DNA of 64,000 bases, from the NCBI GenBank assembly GCA_026196875.1, contig JAPHTP010000096.1:1-64000 (forward strand). Direction: 5' to 3'. The position numbers and the translations under genes were made by a program. A model generated the notes under the pieces. It saw nothing but the letters and a program-made list of their open reading frames with translations. It made no database searches and had not been told where the DNA came from. This stretch comes from Kangiellaceae bacterium. Its GTDB lineage: Bacteria; Pseudomonadota; Gammaproteobacteria; Enterobacterales; Kangiellaceae. Positions 33,929 to 43,019 of this stretch are shown here, one piece after another. How positions within the stretch are numbered: the stretch's first letter is position 1; the number at the start of each line of letters is the position of its first letter.

Positions 33929-36373
33929 TTATTTCCGCAGTCTAAGTGCGTTAAGTACTACGACCAACGAACTCGATGTCATTCCAATTGCGGCCAACCA
34001 AGGTGGAACTAAACCCATTAACGCAAATGGAAGAGCTGTTAAGTTATAGGCTACAGCCCAGGTCAAGTTTTGCTTAACAACCTTGTCGAGTTGTTTGGTC
34101 AATTGGATCGCTTTTGGAATGACACTCAGGTCTTTTGACACTAGTACCGCATCTGAAGAAGTTTTGGAAAGGTGCGAAGCTTCTCCCATTGTAATACTCA
34201 CATCTGCTTCAGCAAATGCACCTATATCATTGACTCCATCACCAATCATCAGGGTTGTTTGGCCTTGTTGATTAAGTGACTTGATGTGGTCGAGTTTATT
34301 CTCAGGAGAAGCATGGCTAACAATGGTAGATATACCAATTAATTTTGCAACCTGGTTACACGCATTTAAAGAATCTCCTGATAGCATTTCGCTACTAACC
34401 CCAAGTTGATTCAATTGGTTTACGCTAGGTTCAGCGGACTCATTGACCAGGTCTGAAAGTATGAATTCTGCAATAATGTTTTCATTTAAAGATAGATAGA
34501 CGCTAACGCCTGCAGGATAATCGATAGATTCTGTTTTACTCGAGAGCTCTGAGATTTGTTGATTTGTAGTGAGTTCAGGTAATGAAGAAACAAATTGAAG
34601 ATTTCCGAGGCGATATTGATCAGCCCCTGACTTGGCGGTAATTCCGCCCGCGATTCTTTCTTCCAGTGTGTCAAACTTGTTTGTGCTAATTACGTCCTGA
34701 GCTACATCACATTCTAGAAAGGCTTGAGCAATAGGGTGGTCGGATATTTTTTCCATTGCTATCGCTAGTTGTAAAACTTCTTCTTTATCAAATGACTCTC
34801 TGGTTTTAACTTGAAGTATCGCCATTCTGGCGAAAGTCAGAGTTCCAGTCTTATCGAATATTGCGGTTTTGATTTGGCTCAATTTACTGAGCGTATTGCT
34901 GCTTTTAATCATCAGCCCCAGGTCAGTTAGTTTTGCAACCGCAGAAGCTACTGCCGTGGGTGTAGCTAGGGATAAGGCGCATGGACAACTAACTACCAGG
35001 AGTGAAAGTATGATTTCAAACACTCGGTCTGGATTAATGTTATACCAGATAAACCCAGCCAAAACAGAAAGTACCAAAAGCCCGACAACATAGTAGCTGG
35101 CAATTTTATCCGCAAGAGTTACGCGATGGCTTTTCAGGTTTTCGGAACTCCGTTGTAGTTGAATCAGGCTTTGTAAACGACTGCTTTTAACGTCTCCTGT
35201 GGCGACCATTTGAAAGCTAGCGGATGCATTTGATGAGCCGCTATATACTTTATCTCCTTTATGTTTACGAACCGGTAAAAACTCACCGGTGATCACAGAC
35301 TCATTGAGCTCTGCGTGCTCACTCAATAGCACCCCGTCGACAGGAACAACTGCGCCCGCATTAACTAGAATCTTATCTTCTGCATTTATCTTATTAAGTG
35401 AAACAACCTCTACTTCGCCCGATGAGTCAAATCTGGAAACTGAAACCGGCAGTAAGCGTTTGAAATTTTGTTGCTTTAAAATAGCTTTGTACTTGACTCT
35501 ATGTTCTAGGTATCTACCCAGTAGCAGAAAGAAGGTAAACATGACAACAGAATCAAAGTAAAAGACGTTGCCGCTGGTGAACAATGAATAAATGCTGGAA
35601 AAGTAGGCCGCTAAAATAGCGATAGACACGGGTAAATTCATACCAAAATGTCCATACTTCAGTGAGCGCCAAGCAGAATCGAAAAAAGGTAAGGCGGAGT
35701 AAAAAACTACCGGAGTAGCCAATAAGCCACTAACCGAATGCAGGAACAGAGCATGTTGCTCAGAAATATCTTGAAAGTCGCCGATGTAAAGTCCGGTTGC
35801 AAACATCATCACTTGCATCATTGCTAAACCGGCTACAATCACTCGGCGAGAGAATGCTTTGTCTTCTTTTTGAAATACTTCCTCTTGTTGGTCTTCAGTA
35901 AAGGGATAAGCTTTGTAACCTAATTGGCGGATCTGTTTTAAGATTTCGCTTAGTGGGGCTGATTTGTCGAATTTAACTATAGCCCTATGAGTTGTGCTGT
36001 TGACTTCTATCGAGTGGACTTCTTTACGAGCACCTATTTGTTTTTTTATTAACCAGCCGCATGCTGCGCAAGTGATCCCTTCGATACCTAATTCTATTAC
36101 GTTGAGATCATCTTCCTGATGTAGTAACTGAGAGGAAATGTCATTGTTATCCAAGGCTTCAATTTCGAGCAGTTCTTGAGGAAGTATCTCTTCCGCTTTT
36201 ACATTACTTTGAGTTCGAAAACGATAGAAATCTAATTGACCGCTATCCTTGATCATTTGAGCAACGGCTAAGCAACCTGGACAGCAAAACTCTCTTTCTT
36301 GCTCATAAATAATGAGATTGAAGTTTGAGTTTTTAGGTACGTCGAGATCGCAATGGAAACACTTTGAAGTCAC
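33929..36373 (-). CDS. ccoI: Copper-transporting P1B-type ATPase CcoI/FixI
   Basis: An 814-residue copper pump needed to assemble the cbb3 oxidase. An N-terminal Cys-rich segment (CFHCDLDVPKN, EFCCPGCLAVA) is followed by a heavy-metal-associated domain with GITCAACGW. The transmembrane CPC motif is in VSCPCALSLATP, the phosphorylation site DKTGTLT and the hinge GDGVNDIGAFAEAD follow. CcoI delivers Cu to the oxidase via the periplasm. It follows ccoH by 16 bases. The usual small ccoS gene is not seen downstream. Confidence 0.96.
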   Translation of the reverse strand: MTSKCFHCDLDVPKNSNFNLIIYEQEREFCCPGCLAVAQMIKDSGQLDFYRFRTQSNVKAEEILPQELLEIEALDNNDISSQLLHQEDDLNVIELGIEGITCAACGWLIKKQIGARKEVHSIEVNSTTHRAIVKFDKSAPLSEILKQIRQLGYKAYPFTEDQQEEVFQKEDKAFSRRVIVAGLAMMQVMMFATGLYIGDFQDISEQHALFLHSVSGLLATPVVFYSALPFFDSAWRSLKYGHFGMNLPVSIAILAAYFSSIYSLFTSGNVFYFDSVVMFTFFLLLGRYLEHRVKYKAILKQQNFKRLLPVSVSRFDSSGEVEVVSLNKINAEDKILVNAGAVVPVDGVLLSEHAELNESVITGEFLPVRKHKGDKVYSGSSNASASFQMVATGDVKSSRLQSLIQLQRSSENLKSHRVTLADKIASYYVVGLLVLSVLAGFIWYNINPDRVFEIILSLLVVSCPCALSLATPTAVASAVAKLTDLGLMIKSSNTLSKLSQIKTAIFDKTGTLTFARMAILQVKTRESFDKEEVLQLAIAMEKISDHPIAQAFLECDVAQDVISTNKFDTLEERIAGGITAKSGADQYRLGNLQFVSSLPELTTNQQISELSSKTESIDYPAGVSVYLSLNENIIAEFILSDLVNESAEPSVNQLNQLGVSSEMLSGDSLNACNQVAKLIGISTIVSHASPENKLDHIKSLNQQGQTTLMIGDGVNDIGAFAEADVSITMGEASHLSKTSSDAVLVSKDLSVIPKAIQLTKQLDKVVKQNLTWAVAYNLTALPFALMGLVPPWLAAIGMTSSSLVVVLNALRLRK

Positions 36374-36389
36374 GGCGTTGTTCTAATTC

Positions 36390-36917
36390 TTATTGTTGGC
36401 TATCAATTTTTAACTGAGCTGCTTCTGGATAGTGCCATCTTGCTTTTAAGTGCCAATTATCATCTGTATCAGCTAATCTTATGTGCCAATAAGCCTGAGA
36501 TAGTTCAGGTAACTCTCCGATAAACTGAGTGCTAGATAAATTCTCCAATATAACAGCATGATCCTTAGTCGTTTGAGTAGGGTGGGAAAAGAACAAGTTT
36601 AGTCTTTTCGCAGAAATGTTGTTCCCTTCAAGATCTATTGTAATAAGATTGTTTTCTTTATCCGCTTTAATATTGGCTATGAGCATTTTATCTTTCGCAA
36701 GTTGCGACTTCTCAATAGATTGATTTATGGCTAAGCCTTTCTTGAAATAATCATCTTGAACCATACTGTGTGGTTGGTTTGCCGCAATAAAATAGGTTGT
36801 GATTCCTGCTACTACTGACAGTAAAGGAAACGAAATAATGAACCATGGCCATCCCTGTTTATACCATGGTTTAATTTCTTGCTCGCTAACCGTATTATCT
36901 AATTTGCTATTATCCAA
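36390..36917 (-). CDS. ccoH: FixH/CcoH family cbb3 oxidase assembly protein
   Basis: A 175-residue protein. KPWYKQGWPWFIISFPLLSVVAGI (about 17-40) is the N-terminal membrane segment with the FixH pattern, followed by QDDYFKKGLAINQSIEKSQ. The rest is a periplasmic beta domain with a C-terminal WHYPE-like end. FixH/CcoH stays with the mature cbb3 oxidase and aids assembly. It lies between ccoG and ccoI, in the usual order. Confidence 0.88.
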   Translation of the reverse strand: MDNSKLDNTVSEQEIKPWYKQGWPWFIISFPLLSVVAGITTYFIAANQPHSMVQDDYFKKGLAINQSIEKSQLAKDKMLIANIKADKENNLITIDLEGNNISAKRLNLFFSHPTQTTKDHAVILENLSSTQFIGELPELSQAYWHIRLADTDDNWHLKARWHYPEAAQLKIDSQQ

Positions 36918-36972
36918 TTTAAGTTTTTCCTGTTCTCTTGTTGCATTTTATGGCTAAAATTAGCTGGCCGTA

Positions 36973-38361
36973 TTATTTTTTTGGACCCAAAAACTTAGCT
37001 TTCGCAATGTGAACGCTTTCGGGGTCATTCAAGTTTAGTATTTTAAAATAAACATCATTTGATCGAGTTTCTAATTCTTCACTAGGTGCGCTTACCCGAA
37101 TCGGCAAGGTTAAAACGCCGCCTGCTTCAATTGAAAACTCGGTGTCTCCTTGAATAATAGTTTGGTCAATTCCTTCAATGGATAATTGATAGCGATTATT
37201 CTGCTGCGACATATTTAGGATCTTCAGCTGATAGGTGTTTTCAATACTGCCATCAAACGCTTCAGTAAATAAATTGTTCCTGTCTCGAATAACATTAACA
37301 TCAAGTGGAGTACGAGTGGCTACCAAAAAGATAAATGTGAGTATAAGCCCGGTAAATAGAGCCACATATAGTAGAGTTCTCGGTCTTATAAAGTGTGTGT
37401 TTTCACCTTTTTCGGCATGTTCGGTTGTGTAGCGTATGAGGCCTTGTTCGTAACCCATTTGATCCATTACGTTATCACATACGTCGATACAGGCCGCGCA
37501 AGCGATACACTCATATTGTAAGCCATCACGAATATCTATCCCGGTAGGGCAAACGTGGACACACTGATTACAATCGATGCAATCTCCAAGTCCCTTAGAT
37601 TTGTAGTCCGATTTTTTTTTGCGTTTACCTCGAGATTCGCCTCGCTTTTCATCATAAGAAATGATCAGAGTATCTTTATCAAACATGGCACTTTGAAAGC
37701 GGGCGTAAGGACACATATGTAGACAAACTTGTTCTCGAAGTTTACCAGCGTTGCCATAGGTCGCGAGAGAATACAGACCAATCCAGAACCATTCCCATGG
37801 GCCTAAGGACAGAGTTAAAATTCCATCCCAAAGCTCGCGTATTGGTGAAAAGTATCCGACGAAGGTATATCCAGTAAATAAGGCAAAGACAACCCACAAA
37901 AAGTGTTTCGTCGTTTTCTTAAAAATTTTCTCGAATCCCCATGGCTGCTTATCGAGTTTCATCCGTTTATTACGGTTACCTTCGACAAATTCTTCAATCC
38001 ATAAAAAGGTTTCTGTCCACACGGTTTGTGGGCAAGCGTAGCCGCACCATAGACGTCCTGCTACGGCAGTAAACAAAAACAGACCGACAGCACAAATAAC
38101 TAAGAGTAGGGTTAGATAAACAAAGTCTTGTGGCCAAAAGGTAGCTGCAAATAAATGGAATTTTCTAGCCGGTAGATCAAGTAATATTGCTTGACGTGAA
38201 TCCCAGGTAATCCATGGCGCAAAATAGTACAAACCGAGAAGTAATAATACGGTTAATATTCTTAGGCGAGCATAGATTCCATGAACTTGGCGAGGATAGA
38301 TTTTTTCGGGCTTTTCGTAAAGGTCCCGAATTACGTAAGTATCAGACTGCTTTTCAGACAT
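36973..38361 (-). CDS. ccoG: Cytochrome c oxidase accessory protein CcoG (polyferredoxin)
   Basis: A 462-residue membrane protein with several helices in the first 200 residues, then two 4Fe-4S motifs (CIDCNQCVHVCP and CIACAACIDVCD). RLWCGYACPQTVWTE and CLHMCPYARFQSA are the CcoG hallmark cysteines in the membrane part. The C-terminal 130 residues form a periplasmic Ig-like domain after a last helix. CcoG reduces Cu(II) to Cu(I) for the oxidase. It is separated from ccoP by 108 bases including a hairpin. Confidence 0.96.
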   Translation of the reverse strand: MSEKQSDTYVIRDLYEKPEKIYPRQVHGIYARLRILTVLLLLGLYYFAPWITWDSRQAILLDLPARKFHLFAATFWPQDFVYLTLLLVICAVGLFLFTAVAGRLWCGYACPQTVWTETFLWIEEFVEGNRNKRMKLDKQPWGFEKIFKKTTKHFLWVVFALFTGYTFVGYFSPIRELWDGILTLSLGPWEWFWIGLYSLATYGNAGKLREQVCLHMCPYARFQSAMFDKDTLIISYDEKRGESRGKRKKKSDYKSKGLGDCIDCNQCVHVCPTGIDIRDGLQYECIACAACIDVCDNVMDQMGYEQGLIRYTTEHAEKGENTHFIRPRTLLYVALFTGLILTFIFLVATRTPLDVNVIRDRNNLFTEAFDGSIENTYQLKILNMSQQNNRYQLSIEGIDQTIIQGDTEFSIEAGGVLTLPIRVSAPSEELETRSNDVYFKILNLNDPESVHIAKAKFLGPKK

Positions 38362-38417
38362 TGTGCCGTCCAGAGGAGCGAAATTAGGCTTAATTAAATA
38401 AAGACAAAGATTTTGAG

Positions 38418-38462
38418 AAATGGGTTAAGCACTTTGATTTATTAATGTGACTTAACCCATTT
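38418..38462 (-). terminator. Hairpin between ccoP and ccoG
   Basis: AAATGGGTTAAG at 38418-38429 and its perfect complement at 38451-38462, with a 21-base loop. On the minus strand it follows ccoP by seven bases and is followed by CTCAAAATC, not a T run. It may lower transcription into ccoG or protect the ccoNOQP message from decay. Confidence 0.5.
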
Positions 38463-38469
38463 ACACAGA

Positions 38470-39357
38470 TTACTCGTTAGACAAACTGTAAACGTAAGCT
38501 GAGACTAAGTGAGATTTAGCTTCACCTAAAATGTCTTGGTGAGCAGGCATTTCACCCGTACGACCATTACGTATGGTATCGGCAATCGAAGTTCGAGAAC
38601 CGCCGTACAACCATATATTATCAGTTAAGTTAGGAGCCCCTAAAGCAATATTGCCTTTACCGTCGGCGCCGTGGCAAGCGAAACACTGAGTGTCAAAAGT
38701 CGCTTTGCCTGTGGCTGCTTTTGTTTCGTCAACCTTGTTGCCGGATAACTTTCCTACATAGTTAACTAGTTGGTCGATTTGTTCAGCGGTTAACGAAGCG
38801 CCGAAAGGCGGCATCACACCAACACGACCATTAACGATGCTGTGTTTAACTTGCTCCGGACTACCACCCCATAACCAGTCTTTATCAGTCAGGTTAGGAT
38901 AACCTGGGTTACCGCGTGCATCTGAGCCATGGCAACCAAAACACGTATTGACAAAGATTCGTTTACCCATTTCAGTCGCTTGCTTAACTTTAGCCAGTTC
39001 GGCAATAGGCACGTTCTTGTATTTATCAAACAATGGTTGATAAGTCTGGCTAGCAACTTCAACTTCTTCAGAATGTTGCTTCTCTTGTGTCCAGCCTAAA
39101 GTACCTGCGAAATTTCCAAGTCCTGGATACAAAATAAGGTATCCAATGCTGAAAACTAGCGTAATGTAAAACATGTTTAACCACCAGCGTGGAAGAGGGT
39201 TATTGTACTCTTCAATACCGTCGTAAACATGACCTGTTGTTTCATTATCTAAACCGCTTTGGCTTTTAATTCGTCGAGTCCAATAGAGTAACGCCCAACA
39301 GCCAAAAATGTTGATTGCTACGATGATGATGACCCACCAACTCCAAAAATCACTCAT
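38470..39357 (-). CDS. ccoP: cbb3-type cytochrome c oxidase subunit III (diheme)
   Basis: A 295-residue subunit with two N-terminal membrane helices (residues 5-25 and 59-78) and two c-type heme sites: CFGCHG (near residue 141) and CFACHG (near 225). Distal Met ligands are in VMPPFGASL and EMPAHQD. It passes electrons from soluble cytochrome c to CcoO. Its start overlaps ccoQ by eight bases. Confidence 0.96.
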   Translation of the reverse strand: MSDFWSWWVIIIVAINIFGCWALLYWTRRIKSQSGLDNETTGHVYDGIEEYNNPLPRWWLNMFYITLVFSIGYLILYPGLGNFAGTLGWTQEKQHSEEVEVASQTYQPLFDKYKNVPIAELAKVKQATEMGKRIFVNTCFGCHGSDARGNPGYPNLTDKDWLWGGSPEQVKHSIVNGRVGVMPPFGASLTAEQIDQLVNYVGKLSGNKVDETKAATGKATFDTQCFACHGADGKGNIALGAPNLTDNIWLYGGSRTSIADTIRNGRTGEMPAHQDILGEAKSHLVSAYVYSLSNE

Positions 39358-39541
39358 GGTCTTTTACCTTAGTTTCATTCTGATTAACATCTTGAGAACG
39401 CTCGTCTCCGTCATCGAAAACTAGATTTGCTGCGTCCTCATAGCGACGCTTGTTCTTTTTGCTAAATACTTGGTAAATAAGCACCATAAAAAGCACAAAA
39501 AGAGCGAGCGTTATCAAACCTCTAACAAGATTGATATCCAC
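39350..39541 (-). CDS. ccoQ: cbb3-type cytochrome c oxidase subunit CcoQ
   Basis: A 63-residue single-helix protein (about residues 7-27) with a basic KKNKRR stretch and an acidic tail. CcoQ stabilises the oxidase or its link with CcoP. It lies between ccoO and ccoP (six-base gap, then an eight-base overlap), as in most cbb3 operons. The length agrees with the family. Confidence 0.88.
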   Translation of the reverse strand: MDINLVRGLITLALFVLFMVLIYQVFSKKNKRRYEDAANLVFDDGDERSQDVNQNETKVKDHE

Positions 39542-39547
39542 TGTTAA

Positions 39548-40156
39548 TTACCTTTTATCCTTTAATGCCAATCCCAGTGACTGGAGATAGGCGACGACTG
39601 CATCAAGCTCTGTTTTACCTTCAACAGAAGCTTTTGCTCCAGCTATATCTTCTTCAGTGTATGGGACACCAAGTAGCTTAAACGCTTTCAATTTTTCAGG
39701 AGTTAAATCGCTGTCAATTATTTTCGTTTCAAGCCAAGGGAAAGCAGGCATATTGGACTCAGGCACAACATCACGAGGGTTAATCAAGTGAACGCGATGC
39801 CATTCATCACTGTATCGACCGCCTACGCGAGCGAGGTCTGGACCGGTACGTTTTGAGCCCCAAAGGAAAGGGTGTTCCCAAACATGTTCACCGGCCACAG
39901 AGTAGTGACCATATCTTTCGGTTTCTGCACGGAACGGACGAATCATTTGCGAGTGACAAGTGCTACAACCTTCACGAATGTAGACATCTCTACCTTCTAG
40001 TTGCAGTGCAGTATAAGGTTTTAGTCCCTCCACGGGTTCAGTCGTGTCTTTTAAGAAAAACAAAGGCACGATTTCGGCAAGACCACCAAAGCTGATCACA
40101 ATAATGATCAAGATTCCCATGAGGCCTATATTCTTTTCAATTGCTTCGTGTTGCAT
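39548..40156 (-). CDS. ccoO: cbb3-type cytochrome c oxidase subunit II (monoheme)
   Basis: A 202-residue membrane-anchored cytochrome c. One N-terminal helix, [20 protein letters not shown] with the heme c site CSTCH near residue 60, and NMPAFPWLE with the distal Met. It relays electrons to CcoN. Two bases separate it from ccoN. Confidence 0.97.
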   Translation of the reverse strand: MQHEAIEKNIGLMGILIIIVISFGGLAEIVPLFFLKDTTEPVEGLKPYTALQLEGRDVYIREGCSTCHSQMIRPFRAETERYGHYSVAGEHVWEHPFLWGSKRTGPDLARVGGRYSDEWHRVHLINPRDVVPESNMPAFPWLETKIIDSDLTPEKLKAFKLLGVPYTEEDIAGAKASVEGKTELDAVVAYLQSLGLALKDKR

Positions 40157-40158
40157 GA

Positions 40159-41574
40159 TTAGCCCTCTTTTCCAGTGTCAGCGTCAGGACCAGCCTGAAT
40201 GGTTTTGTATGTGTTGTACGCCATGATAAACATACCCGCTAAGAATAAGACTCCACCCAACAAGCGGATTGCGTAGTACGGGTAGGTAGCTTGTACAGAT
40301 TCTACAAAGCTGTAAGTTAGCGTACCGTCTTCATTCACGGCTCTCCACATTAACCCTTGCATAACTCCAGCAATCCACATGGCCGCGATATAAAGAACAA
40401 CACCGATTGTAGAAATCCAGAAGTGGATATTGATAAGGCCAATATTAACCATGTTTTTACGACCGAATACTTTTGGAATTAAGTAGTACATTGCACCGAT
40501 AGAAACAAAAGCAACCCAGCCTAGTGCACCTGAATGAACGTGTCCGATAGTCCAATCCGTGTAATGCGACAATGCATTTACCGTTTTGATAGACATCATT
40601 GGTCCTTCAAAGGTAGACATACCATAGAAGGAAAGTGAAACAATCAGGAATTTCAAAATTGGGTCGGTACGTAATTTATGCCATGCACCTGACAATGTCA
40701 TGATACCGTTGATCATGCCTCCCCAAGATGGCGCTAATAGGATTAACGAAAATACCATACCCAGAGATTGAGCCCAGTTAGGCAGCGCAGTGTAATGCAA
40801 GTGGTGAGGGCCCGCCCACATGTATATAGCTATCAATGCCCAGAAGTGAACAATCGACAGTCGGTAAGAATAAACTGGACGCTCTGCTTGTTTAGGAATG
40901 AAGTAGTACATCATTCCTAAAAATCCGGCAGTTAAGAAGAATCCTACCGCGTTGTGTCCGTACCACCATTGCACCATGGCGTCGATAGCACCTGCATAAG
41001 CAGAGTAAGACTTAGTCATAGAAACCGGTACAGCCGCGCTATTGACGATGTGTAGTATCGCAACAGTTAAGATAAACGCTCCATAGAACCAATTTGCCAC
41101 GTAAATATGTTGGCTTTTACGTTTCATGATAGTCCCGAAGAACAAGATCGCATACGCAACCCAGACAACGGCTATTAATATATCAATTGGCCATTCTAAT
41201 TCAGCATATTCCTTACCGGAGGTCCACCCCATAGGTAAAGACACCGCAGCCAAAACAATAACTAACTGCCATCCCCAAAAAACAAAGGCAGCTAATCCAT
41301 TACTGATGAGTGGTGCTTGACAGGTACGTTGTACAACGTACAAAGAAGTCGCCATCAATGCACAACCACCAAAAGCGAAAATTACCGCATTGGTGTGAAG
41401 AGGACGTAGTCGTCCATAAGTTAAAAACTCGATACCGTAAGTTAAGTCGGGCCAAAATAATTGGGCCGCAATAATGCATCCGACAAGCATACCCACGATA
41501 CCCCACACGACAGTCATTATAGAAAACTGTCTGACCACGCGATAATTGTAGGTCGGAGAAGTATTTTCAGACAT
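40159..41574 (-). CDS. ccoN: cbb3-type cytochrome c oxidase subunit I
   Basis: A 471-residue catalytic subunit with twelve membrane helices. [16 protein letters not shown] gives a low-spin heme ligand His, [19 protein letters not shown] carries the Cu_B His and the helix with the Tyr typical of cbb3, and [14 protein letters not shown] the two further Cu_B His. [17 protein letters not shown] contains the high- and low-spin heme ligands. It reduces O2 to water at low oxygen. A perfect FNR/ANR box lies 77 bases upstream, so induction under oxygen limitation is expected. Confidence 0.97.
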   Translation of the reverse strand: MSENTSPTYNYRVVRQFSIMTVVWGIVGMLVGCIIAAQLFWPDLTYGIEFLTYGRLRPLHTNAVIFAFGGCALMATSLYVVQRTCQAPLISNGLAAFVFWGWQLVIVLAAVSLPMGWTSGKEYAELEWPIDILIAVVWVAYAILFFGTIMKRKSQHIYVANWFYGAFILTVAILHIVNSAAVPVSMTKSYSAYAGAIDAMVQWWYGHNAVGFFLTAGFLGMMYYFIPKQAERPVYSYRLSIVHFWALIAIYMWAGPHHLHYTALPNWAQSLGMVFSLILLAPSWGGMINGIMTLSGAWHKLRTDPILKFLIVSLSFYGMSTFEGPMMSIKTVNALSHYTDWTIGHVHSGALGWVAFVSIGAMYYLIPKVFGRKNMVNIGLINIHFWISTIGVVLYIAAMWIAGVMQGLMWRAVNEDGTLTYSFVESVQATYPYYAIRLLGGVLFLAGMFIMAYNTYKTIQAGPDADTGKEG

Positions 41575-41650
41575 TTTTTATCCCATTTTTTTAATAGAAA
41601 TTGACGATTCTCGCCGCAACGAATTTTGCCTTAAAGGCTAGTAGGTGGAT

Positions 41651-41664
41651 TTGATCTAAATCAA
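41651..41664 (-). promoter_or_regulatory. FNR/ANR box upstream of ccoN
   Basis: TTGATCTAAATCAA is a perfect match to the FNR/ANR consensus TTGAT-N4-ATCAA. On the minus strand a CAAAAT -10 hexamer lies at 41628-41623, which would place the box centre at about -41.5 from a start near 41616, the class II activation position. The -10 choice was made with this spacing in mind, so the spacing is consistent but not independent evidence. Confidence 0.82.
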
Positions 41665-41740
41665 TAAAAATTTTGTGGGTATATCCCAGTTGAATTGAAT
41701 GGCGTAATTATAGAACATTGTTGAGATATTGCATACGAAT

Positions 41741-41784
41741 CTGATCGTAGAAATAGCAAAAAATTCTGCTATTTCTACGATCAG
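41741..41784. repeat. 18-bp perfect inverted repeat downstream of uspE
   Basis: The arms at 41741-41758 (starting CTGATCGTAGAAATAGCA) and 41767-41784 are perfectly complementary with an 8-base loop. It begins eight bases after the stop codon of the UspE-like gene. Neither side has a clear T run. It may terminate or protect the uspE transcript and insulate it from the ccoN promoter; a protein-binding site is the alternative. Confidence 0.65.
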
Positions 41785-41792
41785 CATAATCT

Positions 41793-42713
41793 TTATACAG
41801 AGCTTGTATGACTAGGCTTGAGTGCAAGTACTTCGCATTGCAAGTGGGTTAAAACTCGCTCAGCGGTATTCCCCATAAAAGCACCTTTAATTCCCCTTCT
41901 ACCGACGGTCCCCATGACGACAATTTGCGACTCTATACTGTTAGCGAGAGCTGGAATTCTATCTTCCGCTAATCCTTCGATCACATGTTGATTCGAGTCT
42001 GCGATATTGAACTCACTTACCAAGTTTCGTAATTTATCTTTATTTAGATTGTTAACTTTATCCATCAGATCTTCTAAATCAAAGTCAGGCAAAGAAACCG
42101 CGTTATCTACAATCGGTGAAATATGGGTGGTTACCGCATGAGTCGGCGAATCTGTCAACTTGCTCAACAATTTGGCATATTGCAAAATAATCTTGTTGAA
42201 AGATTGCTCTTTTTCGTTTTCAGATGCAGCATCAACGGCAGCTAATATTGGTTTAGTCATTTTCCATTCAGGATCCTTGACTAATAATATCGGCTTTGGG
42301 CATTTTCGCAGTAGTTGCCAGTCCATCGGCATGGTAAACGGGTTGATACTTGAAGCGCTTTCGCTAATTCGCTTTACCACTAAGTCGGGCTGAATTTCAT
42401 CGCAAGCTTCAATAACTGCATGTTGAATTTTACGGTGCCATTTAACTTGAGTGGTTACAGGAATACCCTTGGATTCGATATCCTCTTTAAGTTCGTTCAA
42501 GTAGTTTAATCGATCTTGCAACTTTTGTTGCTTAAGTTGGTCTTTGTGATTACTTGATAAAAGAGGGGAAAGCTCTGTCCCAGGGTCATATACACAACTT
42601 AACAAGTTTAATTTAATATCATAAAATTCGGCAAACTGTATGGCGCGCTTTAATGCAATGTGGGTTCTGCGCTTACCACTGACAATGACCAAGATATTTT
42701 GTGGGAATTTCAT
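41793..42713 (-). CDS. uspE: Tandem universal stress protein (UspE-like)
   Basis: A 306-residue protein made of two Usp domains: residues 5-150 (ILVIVSGKRRTHIALKRAIQFA... PILLVKD) and 155-300 (PILAAVDAASENEKEQSFNKIIL... NTAERVLTHLQCEVLALKP). The second domain has the GTVGRRGIKGAFMGNTAERV motif, the G-2x-G-9x-G-S/T nucleotide-binding type, although it reads GTVGRRG. UspE-like proteins are cytoplasmic stress proteins. Gene context beside the cbb3 oxidase and its FNR site suggests an anaerobic/microaerobic response; a one-mismatch FNR-like site (42853-42866) lies upstream but is not called. Confidence 0.85.
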   Translation of the reverse strand: MKFPQNILVIVSGKRRTHIALKRAIQFAEFYDIKLNLLSCVYDPGTELSPLLSSNHKDQLKQQKLQDRLNYLNELKEDIESKGIPVTTQVKWHRKIQHAVIEACDEIQPDLVVKRISESASSINPFTMPMDWQLLRKCPKPILLVKDPEWKMTKPILAAVDAASENEKEQSFNKIILQYAKLLSKLTDSPTHAVTTHISPIVDNAVSLPDFDLEDLMDKVNNLNKDKLRNLVSEFNIADSNQHVIEGLAEDRIPALANSIESQIVVMGTVGRRGIKGAFMGNTAERVLTHLQCEVLALKPSHTSSV

Positions 42714-43019
42714 TGCTTTCTCCGGAATTATTTTGTATTACCCGAGTTATTAAGACAAGATGGCCTGGAATTAGGTAAATTATATTAGTACCTAAAGCTC
42801 CGACCAGTATAGAATAGTTAGACTTTGAAAACTATGAAATTTTTTAATTGGATTGATTCGCAACAACATCTTTTCGGTTTTTAAGATTACTTAAATCCTG
42901 GCAATTTATTATTGGTACAGTTGTACAAATAATTTGCGAATTGCATGGTTTAATTGATGCGAGTTAGCGATTTTATCCATTAACGTTTAATACTGATAAA
43001 AGAAAAGATAAGGACTTTT
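42714..43019. other. Divergent intergenic region of 306 bases
   Basis: It holds the promoters of uspE (minus strand) and the MMPL gene (plus strand). TTGATTCGCAACAA at 42853-42866 is one base from an FNR box but I do not call it. No gene seen. Confidence 0.5.

Noticed and set aside
42853-42866. FNR-like site upstream of uspE (TTGATTCGCAACAA)
   Set aside because: One arm has a mismatch and the position is about 140 bases from the start; such a match can occur by chance in AT-rich DNA.
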